DNA of 64,000 nt from positions 237,001-301,000 of the forward strand of contig JAUJYZ010001083.1 in the NCBI GenBank assembly GCA_033675265.1. The letters run 5' to 3'. Positions 1 to 13,600 of this stretch are shown here, piece by piece. A program made the translations under genes and the position numbers. Position 1 is the first letter of the stretch, and every line of letters begins with the position of its first letter. The notes below the pieces were generated by a model, which was given only the letters and a program-made list of their open reading frames with translations, made no database searches and was not told where the DNA came from. Source of the DNA: Actinostola sp. cb2023. Taxonomy: Eukaryota > Cnidaria > Anthozoa > Actiniaria > Actinostolidae.

Positions 1-160
1 CGCTTAGCGGCTGTCAAACATGAATGGTCGTTTGTTTTCACTCTGTTTCTCCAGCATGATTGGCTATTCAGCGAGGTGTGAGGTCCCAAAGGGATGCAAA
101 GGACACGCTAATTAAAAAGCGGTTTCCTTGACTGAAGCAAATCATACGTGCCAGTCGGAA

Positions 161-998
161 ATGGCGTTTGTAATTTCTTGCGGTATTTGTAAAAAAATAT
201 TCAATACGGGCTCTGCTTTGTCAAAGCACCACTCGAAATCGCACGTTGGTTTGGAGTACAATCACGGTGTTTTCAGTCTGGAAGGAGTAGAAATATCGGG
301 TGAGCCGACTCCTAAACGACTGACAGCGAGAGAGTTGAAAGACTACCAGTGTTGGCTTTCCATACTGGTAGAGAGAATTATAGGATGTTTAAGTCCCAAG
401 GCAAGAGGTAATGTGACTTTGTTGAATATTTGGTTTACTCGAAGTAATGCGAGGCAAATCTTACATCAAATCAATTCTAAACTAAACGTTTTCTTATGTA
501 GCTGGATGGCAGCGCGTCGAAGACTTCCGAGTTCCGAGAGCATATTTCTCTCACCTTCTGACTCGAGTTGGAACCCATCGCCTCAACCGTGTACGCGATG
601 CCAAACACTACAAACAACCGATGTTCCATGAAATAACTCGTTTTTTTTCTTACAAACTTCTTGAGTTGGAAGACTTTGTAGAAATTCTAAATGAACAGGA
701 AATGGTCCATGTTGACACAAAGGCCGCATTCAGACATGGGCGAGAAGTTGACATCCCATCAAGACAAAGCCCAGAAGAAGCAATCGAAATTGCAAAGAAA
801 AGATCTGGATCTCGTTTTGTGACATCATCTGATGATCATGAACCAACAAGCATTTCGGAGATCAATGTGTCTATTGGAGAGGGCAGAGCGACACGCGAGG
901 CTGAATTCGTTTGGTGGCCAAACTTATACAAGAATTCCGAGTGTGGAAAATTGTTGGTGAGATTTTATGTCTCAAAAACTGAAATTTCGCATTATTAA
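161..998 (+). CDS. C2H2 zinc-finger protein, two exons seen, 3' end uncertain
   Basis: I see exon 1 at 161-407 (ATG at 161, donor G|GTAATG) and exon 2 from 502 (acceptor TTATGTAG). The join is phase 1 and gives one open frame of about 234 codons to 956. There a GTGAGA donor is possible; without splicing the frame stops at 996-998. Residues about 7-28 hold one C2H2 finger (CGIC..., then HHSKSH). Next come the segment LTARELKDYQCW and a mostly helical, charged stretch (YKLLELEDFVEILNEQE, SPEEAIEIAKKR). I do not recognise the family. A single finger next to a transposase-like gene could mean an accessory transposon ORF, but a host nuclear gene is equally possible. It converges with the minus-strand gene ending at 2280. 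The splice is well supported by phase; the function is unknown. Confidence 0.6.
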
Positions 999-1140
999 AT
1001 GCAACAGTAAATAATACACTAATCTATATACGTATGTATTTATATTAGGCCATTAACACATAATCGGCATGACTTTTTTTAAATTGACTTGAGACTGTAT
1101 TTAATAAGGCCTTTAATAATTGTCATCACTACAAAAAATT

Positions 1141-1760
1141 ATTAGCCATTACCAAAACGAGCAGGGGACTGGGACCAAGTCTATTAAACTAATTCAATTA
1201 GAAACTAGCAAAAGTGGGCATCATTTTCTGAGAGTGGATCAAACTTTGCTAGCCTGGAAAGTTTGATGTCTATTTTCCCATAACTCTGTAATTTTTTGAA
1301 GTTGTCCAGCCAAACCATACATTCACTGTAAAAGTTTGGCTGGACTACAAAATTTCAAAAGTTTATAATTCCGACAGAATTCGCTCAAATCACATCAAAC
1401 TTTGCAAAGATACTAATTTCAACATGCTGTTTCGTGACATGAATTTAATTTCATAATAGTCCCTTTTTCGAGTTCACAGATGCCACTGTAAAACCGCTGT
1501 ACTTATTGACAACAGACACGTTTGCTCAGGCTAAGCCTCAATTCAGTGTAAATTATGCACACATTCTGACGAGAACACGAAAAAGTGTTGACATTGGACA
1601 ATAGAAACTATTTTTAATTGCACGGGTTATTCCTTGGATCAAGGATTAACCTGAACAAACACGTCTTTTGTGAAGGACAACGGTCATCTCTAAACAACTT
1701 GAAACTGGATTACTTTATAAACTCGTTCCCAGTCCCCTGCTCGTTTAGGTAATGGCTAAT
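1141..1760. mobile_element. Foldback/MITE element, 620 bp, TIR ATTAGCCATTACC
   Basis: Inverted termini of about 34 bp match with a few differences: ATTAGCCATTACC-AAAACGAGCAGGGG on the left and its complement ending GGTAATGGCTAAT on the right. No protein is encoded. It fills most of the gap between two convergent genes (999-2279), where I see no other gene. No clear target duplication could be read. Confidence 0.7.
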
Positions 1761-2279
1761 GTGAACTTCGCATAACTTACATGATCTCAAGTGAAGACGT
1801 TCAAAGCCGTCAGCAACTGATTAAGACAGTCCTTGTAAATACAACGATAATGTTGCCGTTACGACAGTTTGTGCTTGGGGTGCTTGGGGTTTAAACTGGA
1901 TTTTTTTCAATAAACATATCTTACAGTATGTAATTCATAGTTGGTCTAACTGCGCTTTACACAAAACCTCACTTGGCTGCTGGTCCCCTCTCATTCCTTT
2001 CAGAGCAACAAGAATGACATGGTTTTATTTCCCATTTTCTTTTTCAATGAAAGGAATGAGATATTATCTGGGTAAAACCAGAGGGTGTCATCAGGTGCCA
2101 CCTAACTCATTGTTGCCAGCGTTCAGTGGATGTATATATACAAAATATGTAGGTTCCTTGCAGTAACCTTGTGATATGTGACGTCATTTCCATTGTCTGT
2201 AGGCTGGAAAGCAATCATATTGCAGGACTATACACTCAACTGTTGGTTTAAGTATTATTATTATAATGTCTCGCAGTTT

Positions 2280-4635
2280 TCAAGAATATTTCAAAAGTTC
2301 AAACATAAGTTGCTTTCTGTGATATGTCATGTCAGAAAACGTCCATGAAAAGCTAACATCACGACTGTCCTCTGAAGAACTGAAATCTTTAGCAGCAAGA
2401 ATCACACCGACGCCACAACTTCCACTGCCAATCAGTCCAGAACGCCCACTAATCTTCTTTGGCTGACGTGGCATCCCAAAGCGAAGAAAATATGTCACCG
2501 ACTTCCACTTTTTGATATCAAAGTCTGGAATATCCGGAAATTCGTCATGTAATACCCTGACCACGTCGTGCACAAACGAAATGGGCGGCGGTCTCCACCC
2601 GAGGCCATCATCGAAGTAAGCTAATTTATTTGGTATGTCGATAATGAAAAGTCCCCAATGTGCATCTGCCAGGTTAACAGGAACTATTATAAGCCTAATG
2701 AGATGAGGTACCACAGTACTTAAGATTTCGTGGAAACATTGTTGGATGAAGTCTTGATCACCAGTTTCTAACCAAACAACTGCATGCGCAGGGAAGGCAA
2801 CTACGGAATCCGTAGGACAACATTGTCTTTGATATCTTGCTAGGAAAAAGTTGATGATTGTGTCATCTACATACCTCTCCAGCGCTAAATACGAGAAAGC
2901 TTGAGTGGTTATGGAGTGACCGTTTTCTTGACATAAAATGTGTTCTGGATGATAGTCTTCCAGACATCTTAATATTAAGTCTCTTTTCTGGTCATCTAGA
3001 GTATCCGGTGTTTCAACAATCCACTTTTTCTCTGATTTCAAATCAAGATGAATAGATGCATACTTACACATTTTTTCAAGCTCCTCAATTCCTTTTCTGG
3101 AGAATATACCAAGATGACCAAATTGAACACCAAATACTTCATCGGTCACCTCGCTTAAATCTATCTCTTTGCTGTGTAGTTTGCTCATAGTGGCGTACCT
3201 GTATACTTGGAGAGCTCTGTCGACAACATTTCCTGTAGGGCGTGAATATAAACTCGCTACATCTGTGAATGCAAAACTAACAGGAACTTTGGCTAGTTTT
3301 ACTTTACTTACGTCAAGGTATATATCAACTGGAGGTAGCTTACACTTCGCCATGTCAGATCTTGAACAGTTAGGAGACAGAAATTGATGGACACTGAGGC
3401 GTGGCAACGATGTAGGGATGGACAAAGGGGAACACACATCTTTTGGTATCTTTTTAGGTGCAGCTGAATAAGACAGATCGACAGGTTTGATTGGCGTAGA
3501 ACTGTGGGGTGGCAGGGAAGAGGATGGCTCAACAGGTTTGATGGGCGTAGAACTGTGGGGTGGCAGGGAAGAGGATGGCTCAACAGGTTTGATGGGCGTA
3601 GAACTGTGGGGTGGCAGGGAAGAGGATGGCCCGACAGGTTTGATTGGCGTAGAACTGTGGGGTGGCAGGGAAGAGGATGGCTTGACAGGTTTGATTGGCG
3701 TAGAACTGTGGGGTGGCAGGGAAGAGGATGGCTTGACAGGTTTGATTGGCGTAGAACTGTGGGGTGGCAGGGAAGAGGATGGCTCGACAGGTTTGATTGG
3801 CGTAGAACTGTGGGGGGTGGCAGGGAAGAGGATGGCTTGACAGGTTTGATTGGCGTAGAACTGTGGGGTGGCAGGGAAGAGGATGGCTTGACAGGTTTGA
3901 TTGGCGTAGAACTGTGGGGTGGCAGGAAAGAGGATGGCTCGACAGGTTTGATTGGCGTAGAACTGTGGGGTGGCAGGGAAGAGGATGGCTTGACAGGTTT
4001 GATTGGCGTAGAACTGTGGGGTGGCAGGAAAGAGGATGGCTTGACAGGTTTGATTGGCGGAGAACTGTGGAGTGGCAGGGAAAAAGAAATGGTAGGGGAT
4101 GGGACAGATGAATTATCACCACACCTACTGGTACTTGGAGACAGTGGATCCATAACAGATCTCCAGTCAAAACAATAGGGATGTGATTCCAAAGGCTGTT
4201 CATTTTCTTCTTGCCTGCTCTTGAACAACCTTCTATTTATTTTTTTCGTTCCCAAAGGCTGTTGTTTTGATTTTTGTTTTCTGCTTGTCTTAAACAACCT
4301 TTTTTTACATTTCTTCGTTTTTACAATAAAAGGTTTCTTTTTAATAACAGCCGGCTGTCTTGACTTCGGTGTTACCTTCTCCAGATAATCAAGTTGTTTC
4401 TTCTTTTCTATAAATATCCCATCCCATGTGCTTTCGTCATAGTGTAAACTTGGAAGATCGTCTTCAAAAACAACGCAATTCTTTTTTTTATCATACTCAT
4501 ACCTTAAATGGTCGTTTGAGAGTATTAATGTAAATAGAGTATCCATTGCCTCAACCCACTGCTTCTGCTCATTTGACCAGTCACTGGTTTTTTGTGAAGC
4601 TGACCATCCACATCCTCTAAAGGTAAATTTTTTCC
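2280..4635 (-). CDS. Terminal exon: proline-rich repeat and Ulp1-like (C48) protease domain, frameshifted
   Basis: The acceptor TTCCTAG ends at 4636, giving phase 1 with the preceding exon. It opens with FTFRGCGW, then a Lys-rich segment (KKCKKRLFKTSRKQK), then about 12 copies of a 17-residue Pro/Ser repeat (KPVKPSSSLPPHSSTPI), then the protease domain. Catalytic candidates are His (codon 2660-2658, in ADAHWGL), Asp (in AYFDDGLG, about 2607-2612) and Cys (in GSGSCGVG, about 2414-2416). Upstream, YVDDTIINFFL matches the usual W-L-x-D-x-x-I-N helix of SUMO proteases. The oxyanion Gln normally about six residues before the Cys is not visible. A GG excess at about 3811-3816 shifts the frame by 2, so the upstream and protease frames do not connect as read. 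Removing the two bases in silico would leave one open frame from 4635 to 2280. Confidence 0.75.
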
Positions 4636-7600
4636 CTAGGAATAAAAACAATACAAATTGTTATTATCGTGAAATCGTAGGTTTTATTATTGTCAAAATT
4701 ATCATAAGATAATAATATCAGCTCCATATTGAATTATCGAATAAGCACACACAAAAGAAATTAAGCTACTAATGCTAGAACATGAACAACGAGTACACCA
4801 TGGTACAATTTGTATAGGAAATCATATGGTTTCGAGTGCAATTTGGAATACATTTGAACGAGTGGGTTTTCAAAAAGTTCCAAATTGCACAAGCCCTCCC
4901 TTCCAAATAGACCACTTCACGATGTAAGGGGCATGATGGGTAATCAGGGCAACATTTATTAGAAAGATACGGGCGAAAGGTAGATTTGACTTCATATCTC
5001 CATATTTTGTCTAATTTTTGAAAAAAATATTTTTGTGCTGATCGAGAAACCTTTTATCTAGCGTTCTTGAAGTTTTGGGAAAGTTTGAGGCCATTTTGTT
5101 CTGTTTAGGGCTGTTTTTTAGCTAATTTCGTAGCATTTTTGAGACAATTTGCAAAGTTTTCAACAAACCGTCCGCCATGTTGTTTTTGCTTACTCCTTAT
5201 TCAAGATTGGATCCGGAAATACGTCATAACTTAACAGCCCTATAACTATTATAAAATCACCGTCATGCAAATTACCTATATATACACTAACAGAGACACT
5301 TGCCTTTTTGTATGGCCTCTTTGGCATTGCGAAAGCATAACCGCAAAAATAACAGTTTCTCTGCATAGTGGTGAGTGAGTATTTGTTCCACTGGAATAAG
5401 AAAGATTAAAATTATTTATTATGTGTCAGTATAACAAAGACCTGCAATAATTATTCTATTTATACAAAATATTATTTATTATAGGATTAGTATTATATTA
5501 TTATTATATGATATTTACATGAAGAAGCAGGTCCACCACCATCATGACTGGTTGCTCTACTATACATCTGCTTTTGGAGTTTGTGTGCAGCTTCAAAGCC
5601 TTGGTTGCTGTAGTTCTTCAAGGACCTAAAATTTCTAAGCAGCATTGGGGCATGTTCCACAGACATGTGGCCATAATCTCCAGTGCCAAGACTTGGACCG
5701 AAAACCTCTCTCAGCCAAAATCCCCATTCCTTACACTGTAAAGTAACAGTGCAGTTAATATTTAAGGAATATAAAACGAGCTCGCATGTCTCTGTACTGT
5801 GATATAAACATGCTGGGAAATGTAGAGCACATGAAAATTATTGCTTTTCGAGTGCTCTACATCTCCCAGAGTGTTTATATCAAAGTTCAGATAAGCAATC
5901 TGTTTATATTGGTTTTATAAAATATTTTCAAGGTTTTTGGTTGAGCCATGTCTCTGTCCCAATGCACACATTATATCTCAAATATTTTATAAAATTAAAT
6001 ATAAATGACATACAGTCATTTATATGATGGAACTCTCTACCTAATGAAATGAGAGATTGCGATTCACTGTCTTCATTTACCACTAAATTAATTAATGTCC
6101 CATGGCCATAGTTTTATTTTTAATAATATTTCCTTAGCTTAATTCCTAATTTGTGTCATAGAATACATGTATGTTTTAACTAGTAGTCATGATATCATTG
6201 TATATATATATGTAATATTTTTCTGTAGAGCACGCCCCTATTGGAAATCGGTATTTATTTTATTGAATAGGTTAGCGTGTATAAATAAAGTTGATCTCAT
6301 TCTCAAAAAGATTGTCCGGATGAAAAGACTACAATACTACAATAAAGTCACATGATTCATTATGTATTCAATTTCCTCGCGTGGAATTTCAATTTGAGAT
6401 GCAAATATAATGCATCACATGACTTTATTGTAGTATTGTAGTCTTTTCATATGGACAACCTTTTTGAGAATGACTGTATATGTAGATACAATATAAGCAG
6501 TAATAAATAAACAAAATACCTTTAAGTCAAAAATATCAATATCTTCTTCTTCATTGTCCTCAAAAACTCTACTTCTCATTGTTAAAGCAATTTCTTTCCA
6601 TCCACCGAACACCTAGATACGTTGAGAGATTATAACAATGTGCACAATCACTATGAAAATGCAACACTTATCCCAAGCATTCCAAAAAAAAGAATAATCT
6701 GAAAAACCTACAGTATGTTGTTTACATAAAATGCATCTAACACAAAAATTCCCAAGGGACGTACTAAAAGTAATGACTTCAATCTTTACAACTCCCGGAA
6801 AAGAGAAATGTGCAAGATTTTAAGATACCGTAGAATTCCGATTATAAGCCCACCCGATTAAAAGCCCACCTGTCTACAGAAATATCCTCCCGTTTATAAG
6901 CCCCTCCCCCGATTAGAAGCCCCCCCACCCCACCGATTATAAGCCCATCCAGGGAAGCAATATACAGGAAATAATAATTAAGACCGAAGGGATACCCGAC
7001 TATGAAATGCTGCATGCTGATGAAATTGACGGAGATGCAGATGTAAAATACCATCTTGAGAGTGACTACATATTTTTTATATTGTAAAAAGCATCGAGAC
7101 TCCCGTTAGGTGCGTTTTTTTTTTAAAGAAATATATATTATTATTATTATTATGAGGAGGAGTACGAAGTAGATTAGCCAATTGAGTCCAGTACTGAGTA
7201 GTACAAAGCTTTTACATTGTTACTGTTGTTCAAATGAAATACAAAAACTGATTTTTTTTTTTTAATAGAACAGATTTCAAACGTTTTTTTTCCTCCCGAT
7301 TATAAGCCCCCCCCCCCCCCCCCCCCCCCCCCCCTCAGAACTCTCAGAATATGTCCTAAAAATGTGCCCTTAATCATGTAAATAATGAGTTAACTTTATA
7401 CATTGTATTTACATTCTACTGGATTGAAGTGTACAAGCATAAATAAACATGTATAAAAAATAAACATATGTATACTCACATTTTTAAAAGCCTTTATTTG
7501 AAAGTCAGCAATATATTCTTCTAAAGACTGATCTCCCTGCTTTTTTCTTTTCTTTTTTGAAAAAGTTAAGTATTTCAAACTGATCTCATTTTGCATTCTG

Positions 7601-10600
7601 ATCCAGTGCTGAACCTTTTCCTCAATAAACTGTTTTAGTTTTTCTAAATAAAAGTAATGAGAGCAAGGCAATTTTGTACAATCTGGGATGCAAATCAATC
7701 CACCGATAGACCCCTAAAGAGGTAGTACTCCATGTAAGCGTACTTCTAATGTCCTGAGTTAAAGTTAGCTGTTAGGACATTGGAAGTAGGCTTACATGGA
7801 GTTAGTACCACGAAAGGTCACGTGGTGTACTTCATGTTACTGTCACCAAAAAGTTTGGACATTGTCATTGAATTGCCGTACAAACGCAGTAACTTTTGTT
7901 CAATTTACTGACGTGATTTGGTTTTTCGATTCTCTAAATTATATTAGCAAAACAATTTTAAATAAGGTTGATAAACAAGATTTTGCTAATATTTAGAGAA
8001 TCGAAAAACCAAATCAAGTCGATAAACTGAACAAAAGTTACTGCGTTTGTATGGCAATTCAATGACAATGTCCGAACTTCTACACCATGTGAGCTCTAGG
8101 GGTCAATTACATTCTGTATACTAGTTACATACAGTGTACATGTATGATCTCATATATTCTGGACAATTGAGCAAATAATTTACATTCATGCAAAGTACAC
8201 AGTAATCTTTAGTTTGCTTTAGTCAATAGCAGTGAAAATAAATTGTACAATTATTGTACTGTAAGCTTTATTTTATAGTACCTGTGTCATCTAACAATAT
8301 AGTTTTAGATGTGGTCCCATAATCTCTTATGAAATTTCCACTCTTCAGAAAATGTTGAAAGTACTGAAAATATAAAACAAAAAGTGGTACTCTCATAGGG
8401 AATCCAATGTCTGTATTTGTTTACACTTGACTACCACCAAAATATTACAATCACCATTTTCATGCTACATGCAAAGCTTGTATCCCTGAAGCACTCAGGC
8501 ACTGTACAGCACCAGGACTTCACGCTGGATAAACCAACATAAGATACTGCAAAGCTTGTATCCCTGAAGCACTCAGGCACTGTACAGCACCAGGACTTCA
8601 CGCTGGATAAACCAACATAAGATACTGCAAAGCTTGTATCCCTGAAGCACTCAGGCACTGTACAGCACCAGGACTTCACGCTGGATAAACCAACATAAGA
8701 TACTGCAAAGCTTGTATCCCTGAAGCACTCAGGCACTGTACAGCACCAGGACTCCACGCTGGATAAACCAACATAAGATACTGCAAAGCTTGTATCCCTG
8801 AAGCACTCAGGCACTGTACAGCACCAGGACTTCACGCTGGATAAACCAACATAAGATACTGCAAAGCTTGTATCCCTGAAGCACTCAGGCACTGTACAGC
8901 ACCAGGACTCCACGCTGGATAAACCAACATAAGATACTGCAAAGCTTGTATCCCTGAAGCACTCAGGCACTGTACAGCACCAGGACTTCACGCTGGATAA
9001 ACCAACATAAAATACTGCAAAGCTTGTATCCCTGAAGCACTCAGGCACTGTACAGCACCAGGACTTCACGCTGGATAAACCAACATAAGATACTGCAAAG
9101 CTTGTATCCCTGAAGCACTCAGGCACTGTACAGCACCAGGACTTCACGTTGGATAAACCAACATAAGATACTGCAAAGCTTGTATCCCTCAAGCACTCAG
9201 GCACTGTACAGCACCAGGACTTCACGCTGGATAACAAGTTACATGTATGTACATTTCACAACAACAAAAATAACCATCATTAAATATATACTCTCCTTGA
9301 AGCACTCAGACACTGTATGTAGTACCAGGACTTCCACAGGATGAACCAATTGCATATTGATTCAAAAATGATGTACCGTATCTCAGAAGCACTCAGGCAC
9401 TGTATAGCACCAGGACGACTGGATAAACCAACAAAATAATATATGTAGTTTAGAAAAAACATAATTGAATACCCCTAAGAATTACAAGTATGCAATATAA
9501 ATAAGATCAAATATATGTTTATTATCATATACATATTAAATATGAAAAACAGGCAACCTTTCACTGATTCAAGTGTATATTTCCAAACAATTTGATTTCT
9601 ACTTCAGTGAACAAAAACATAAATAAATAAAAAAAAATGAATAAATAAATTGAAATAATATTGAAAAAAAACACACCCAGATTGATAACATTTTGGTTAC
9701 TATTTCAGTACTTTACCTCAACCATTTCTTGGCAAAGAGATATTTTAGACAGGAGATAGCCCTCTACTGCACCTTTCTCTGCAGTGTAGTACCTTGTGAG
9801 TTTTTCTACAGGTAGAGACTTAGAAACTATTTCTTCTACGTTGTCTAGATACTTCCTTTCAGATGATCCTTTAAGTTTTGATAAGAACATCTTTAATAGC
9901 GACCTGCATGATGGCATCATATCACTACAAGTACCAGAATGCTTTGCCCATTTTCTTTTGTTAGATAATTAGCACCAATTGTCTTACTATTCTCATGAGG
10001 GAATAAAAATCTGAATAACAAAGAAAATTCCCAAAGCATTCTGGTAGTTGTAGTAAAACAACGTCATCATGCAAGTCGCCTATCGAAGGGTTACGTACAA
10101 GAACAATGTGATCAAATTATGTGAATTTCTAAGGAAATGTGTTTGGGAGTATTTGATGCATCAATGTTGATCAAAGGAACTTACATTGTTCTCAACAAGA
10201 GCCCTTCAATTCAAATTGATCATCATCATTTCAGAATGAACAACAACAACAACAAGATTCCAATACATTACATGTACCTGAAAAGGAGCACATATTAATA
10301 TTGTACTTTTGAACCTTCCCCTCTTGACCATGTTTCAGCTGTACAGAAATCCTGTCTCTCCCCTTCATATTTTCAGGACCATGTTCTGCAAGAATCTGAT
10401 TACATTCTTTCAAACTTTTACACTTGTGTGCAAATAGACCAAGTTCTCTCAGTAGCTGCTCTGTATTCCTGAGCTCACAATGTAGAGCACATAAATTAAC
10501 ATTGGAAAGTTCTTCATCAACGAGGAAAAGCAAGTCATCCCTGATACCTTTCCACCTGATAAAACAAAAACCATAGATATAAATAATAAATAATACTGAC

Positions 10601-13600
10601 AAACAATAATAATAATAGGTAGCAAGTATGTATATACAATGTATGTACACAAATGTACTCACTCTCCTACATTGGCCTTGCTTTTCAAAAAACATTCTTT
10701 ACATGATTCTCCAGCTTGTACACCAGGGCAATCACAGCCCTGCATGTTTCATACAATAATATTGGGAATTATGAACATTTGAATGATGGAAATAATTATT
10801 GACTGGATACAATAGCTGTCATCATGTTATGTCTACATTTACATGTATACAATGTAAAAGTCCAGTTGTGAGTTCTGAAATTGCCACTGTATTCCTTGAT
10901 TACAGACACATTTACTCAGGGTTATATACCCTTGTGCTTGTGTAAAATATTAACAAATACCAATGGTAAAGCTGATACATTGTAGCTGATATTTTCCACC
11001 TGAACAATACAAACATTTTTTTATTCCATGGTCCTTTGACACTGGTACAATGTACATGTGAATATATTGCACTGACACTAGTCTAACCCTGAGTATAAAT
11101 GCTTTGTTTTCAAATTTATACAGCTGCAATAATTTGAAAACTCGAAACTGGATAATATTATATATGATCAATACCATTACACTAACAAAAATCATGCATT
11201 TTACATTAGGTTAGCATCAACAAAATATAATATATTAACAATATTATTTTTAATTAAAAATGGAATATCTTACATACCCTTATAACTGTGCAGAATGCAC
11301 AACACTGGACTCCCAGTCCTTTACCACAAAGGTCTACATTCAAACTGTGTTCTTCACAATCCTCAAGCTCACAGGTTGAGCACACTTTCTTTCTCAAAAG
11401 CATAACTAGTGCTTTGTAGTCAAGAGTAACTAAAACATGATCAAGCTTAACAGTTTAAATAATAATAAAACAAGAATAACAAGGATAAAACAAGGCATAC
11501 ACTAAAAACTGCATTCTCTTAAATCAATTATAGTTAACCTGTAAATTTAAATGTGTAGTGCCTGCCATCCACTGTAATTCCATGTGTCTTGATAGCATTT
11601 TTTTGGGCATTCAAATCTTTAAGGAGTGCCTCTACATTTTTTCTTAGAAAGAAAATGTAATCTGAATAAATCATTGCTATATATTCAATTCAATTATCTT
11701 ACCGGTTCCTTTTTATTACAAAAAAAAACATTAGATGTATGTACATTGTACATGCATATATATACATACATGTACTGTACTATCTCATATTGAACAGTAC
11801 AATATGAATCAGTTTGTACTTGTTGGCAAGAATGAAACATCTAAATATTAGTATTCTTTTTTATCTCGTGATACTGAACGACACACTGGACTCACCTGTT
11901 TTCTTTGCAATTTGCTATAACAACAGGATAGACACTTTTAGAACTTTGAATTGCACCATTTGAAGGATTTATTGGTACAACACCAACCATAACTTGATCT
12001 TTCCCTACATGTACACCAGAGAAACAATTAGAAACTTTGATATCAGAACTGTGAGATGAAAGCCTGTTTAAGTGCTAAATCCATGATTAAATCCCAGGTT
12101 AGTGCTAATTGGGATTTCAGGAACCGGGCCCAGTACTGCATGTGTATGTAAAGTTTGATGGTTGGCGAAGGCATATGATATTTTCATTTTATTTTATATC
12201 AACTGCAACAGTTCTAAAGTTTGCTTCAACGGCTATAAGCTTGATCTCTGTCACAGGCAGCCCAAGTAATTTTAACACATACATGTGAAATTATAAGCTA
12301 AACACTGTGTAATAAAACAAGTTGCTTACTAAATAATTTGACTTACCAAAAAATGGCCTGCCATCAAGCTTTAGGTTGAGCTCTATATGTGTACAATTTG
12401 GTTCATGCAGCCTGAACTCTCTTGTTGCCCAGACAGCAGCTGAGTGCAGACTGACTTGAAACCCTTCGGGGCCCTCAACTGGCAGTTTCTTTATTTGAAG
12501 TGCATGCTTGACAACTGAGAAAATCATCTTTCTTATGGCCTTTATCTGATTTTTATTCAGAATAAGAGGAGTGTCTTCTTTGTTCTATGTAAATATAGGT
12601 CAGAGTAATAATAGTATCTATATAGAGTAATATTATAGTATAAAAAATGAATTAGAAAATGAATTAGTGGTGGTTCTTGTATTAGATGTGTTCATTTATG
12701 ATGTGTTTATACATACATACAGTATACATGATTGTATGTAATGATGTATATGTGTACTTACACCAGTTCTACCAAGCTTGGACAGGTTTATGAGAGTCTG
12801 CCATCCCTCGTCTGGTATTTTGGCTTCGAGCTTAAAATATAATAGGGCCCAGTCAGGGACACGAAGAGACTGCAGAAATTTCGTAGACTGATCACCAAGC
12901 ATGATCTCGAAAGCCTGCTTTACTCCCCTCTGCTGAGCAGCTTCATCGGCTATGCAACTCAACATGTCTGAAACTTCGTTATCCTCTAGGCTGACTCTTT
13001 CGCTTAACACAGCGGCCAAAGGGACACGATAGCTTTCGCAGACGTCTTTGACCGCTTCCCATATAGTGTCATAGCGACCCAATCTTTTTTTCTTCGCTTG
13101 TGGCTCCCCTGATTCATCACTTCGATCGTTTCCCGACATTTCCGCTCTGTCTGATTCAGTGGTCAGCTTACATGCACATGGAATAGGCAGTGTTTGTTTA
13201 GACGTATCTACAGGTACGAAAGGTAAAAAACTATTGTCTTAGAACTAACTTTTTTCAGCATGATACATACGTGTACCATACATATAAGTTACATTATTTG
13301 ATTTGAATTGAAGTAAACATGAACAGACCCACCCGATTGTAGTATTTGACCTTTTTAGTCTTACCTTGTTTACCTTCGTCTTGGCGGCCATTTTGGTATT
13401 TTGGCGGGAAGTCATAAAGATCCATGTTGTTTATGGAGTTGACTATCGCTTGAAGACCTGTTTTCTCAGCATTAGGATTATTCTGCTTTAAAATCGCAGC
13501 CAGGACTCCAAACGGGGAAGCAACCGTAACCTCCTTATCTCTGGAGAGACTTCTAGGGTCGAACTCGAAGCAGTTTGATCGTGATCCTCCGAGTGGCAGA

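Noticed and set aside
5296..5304. Possible GC-AG donor (AAG|GCAAGT) for the exon at 5390
   Set aside because: An ordinary GT donor 4 bases later (GCAA|GTGTCT) gives the correct phase with the next exon.
8469..9235. Regular direct repeats considered as a CRISPR-like array
   Set aside because: The units are contiguous with no variable spacers and the DNA is eukaryotic. It is a minisatellite.
8431..9237. 268-codon minus-strand open frame over the 78-bp minisatellite
   Set aside because: It is produced by a stop-free repeat unit of length divisible by 3, and lies between phase-matched exons ending at 9717 and starting at 8363.
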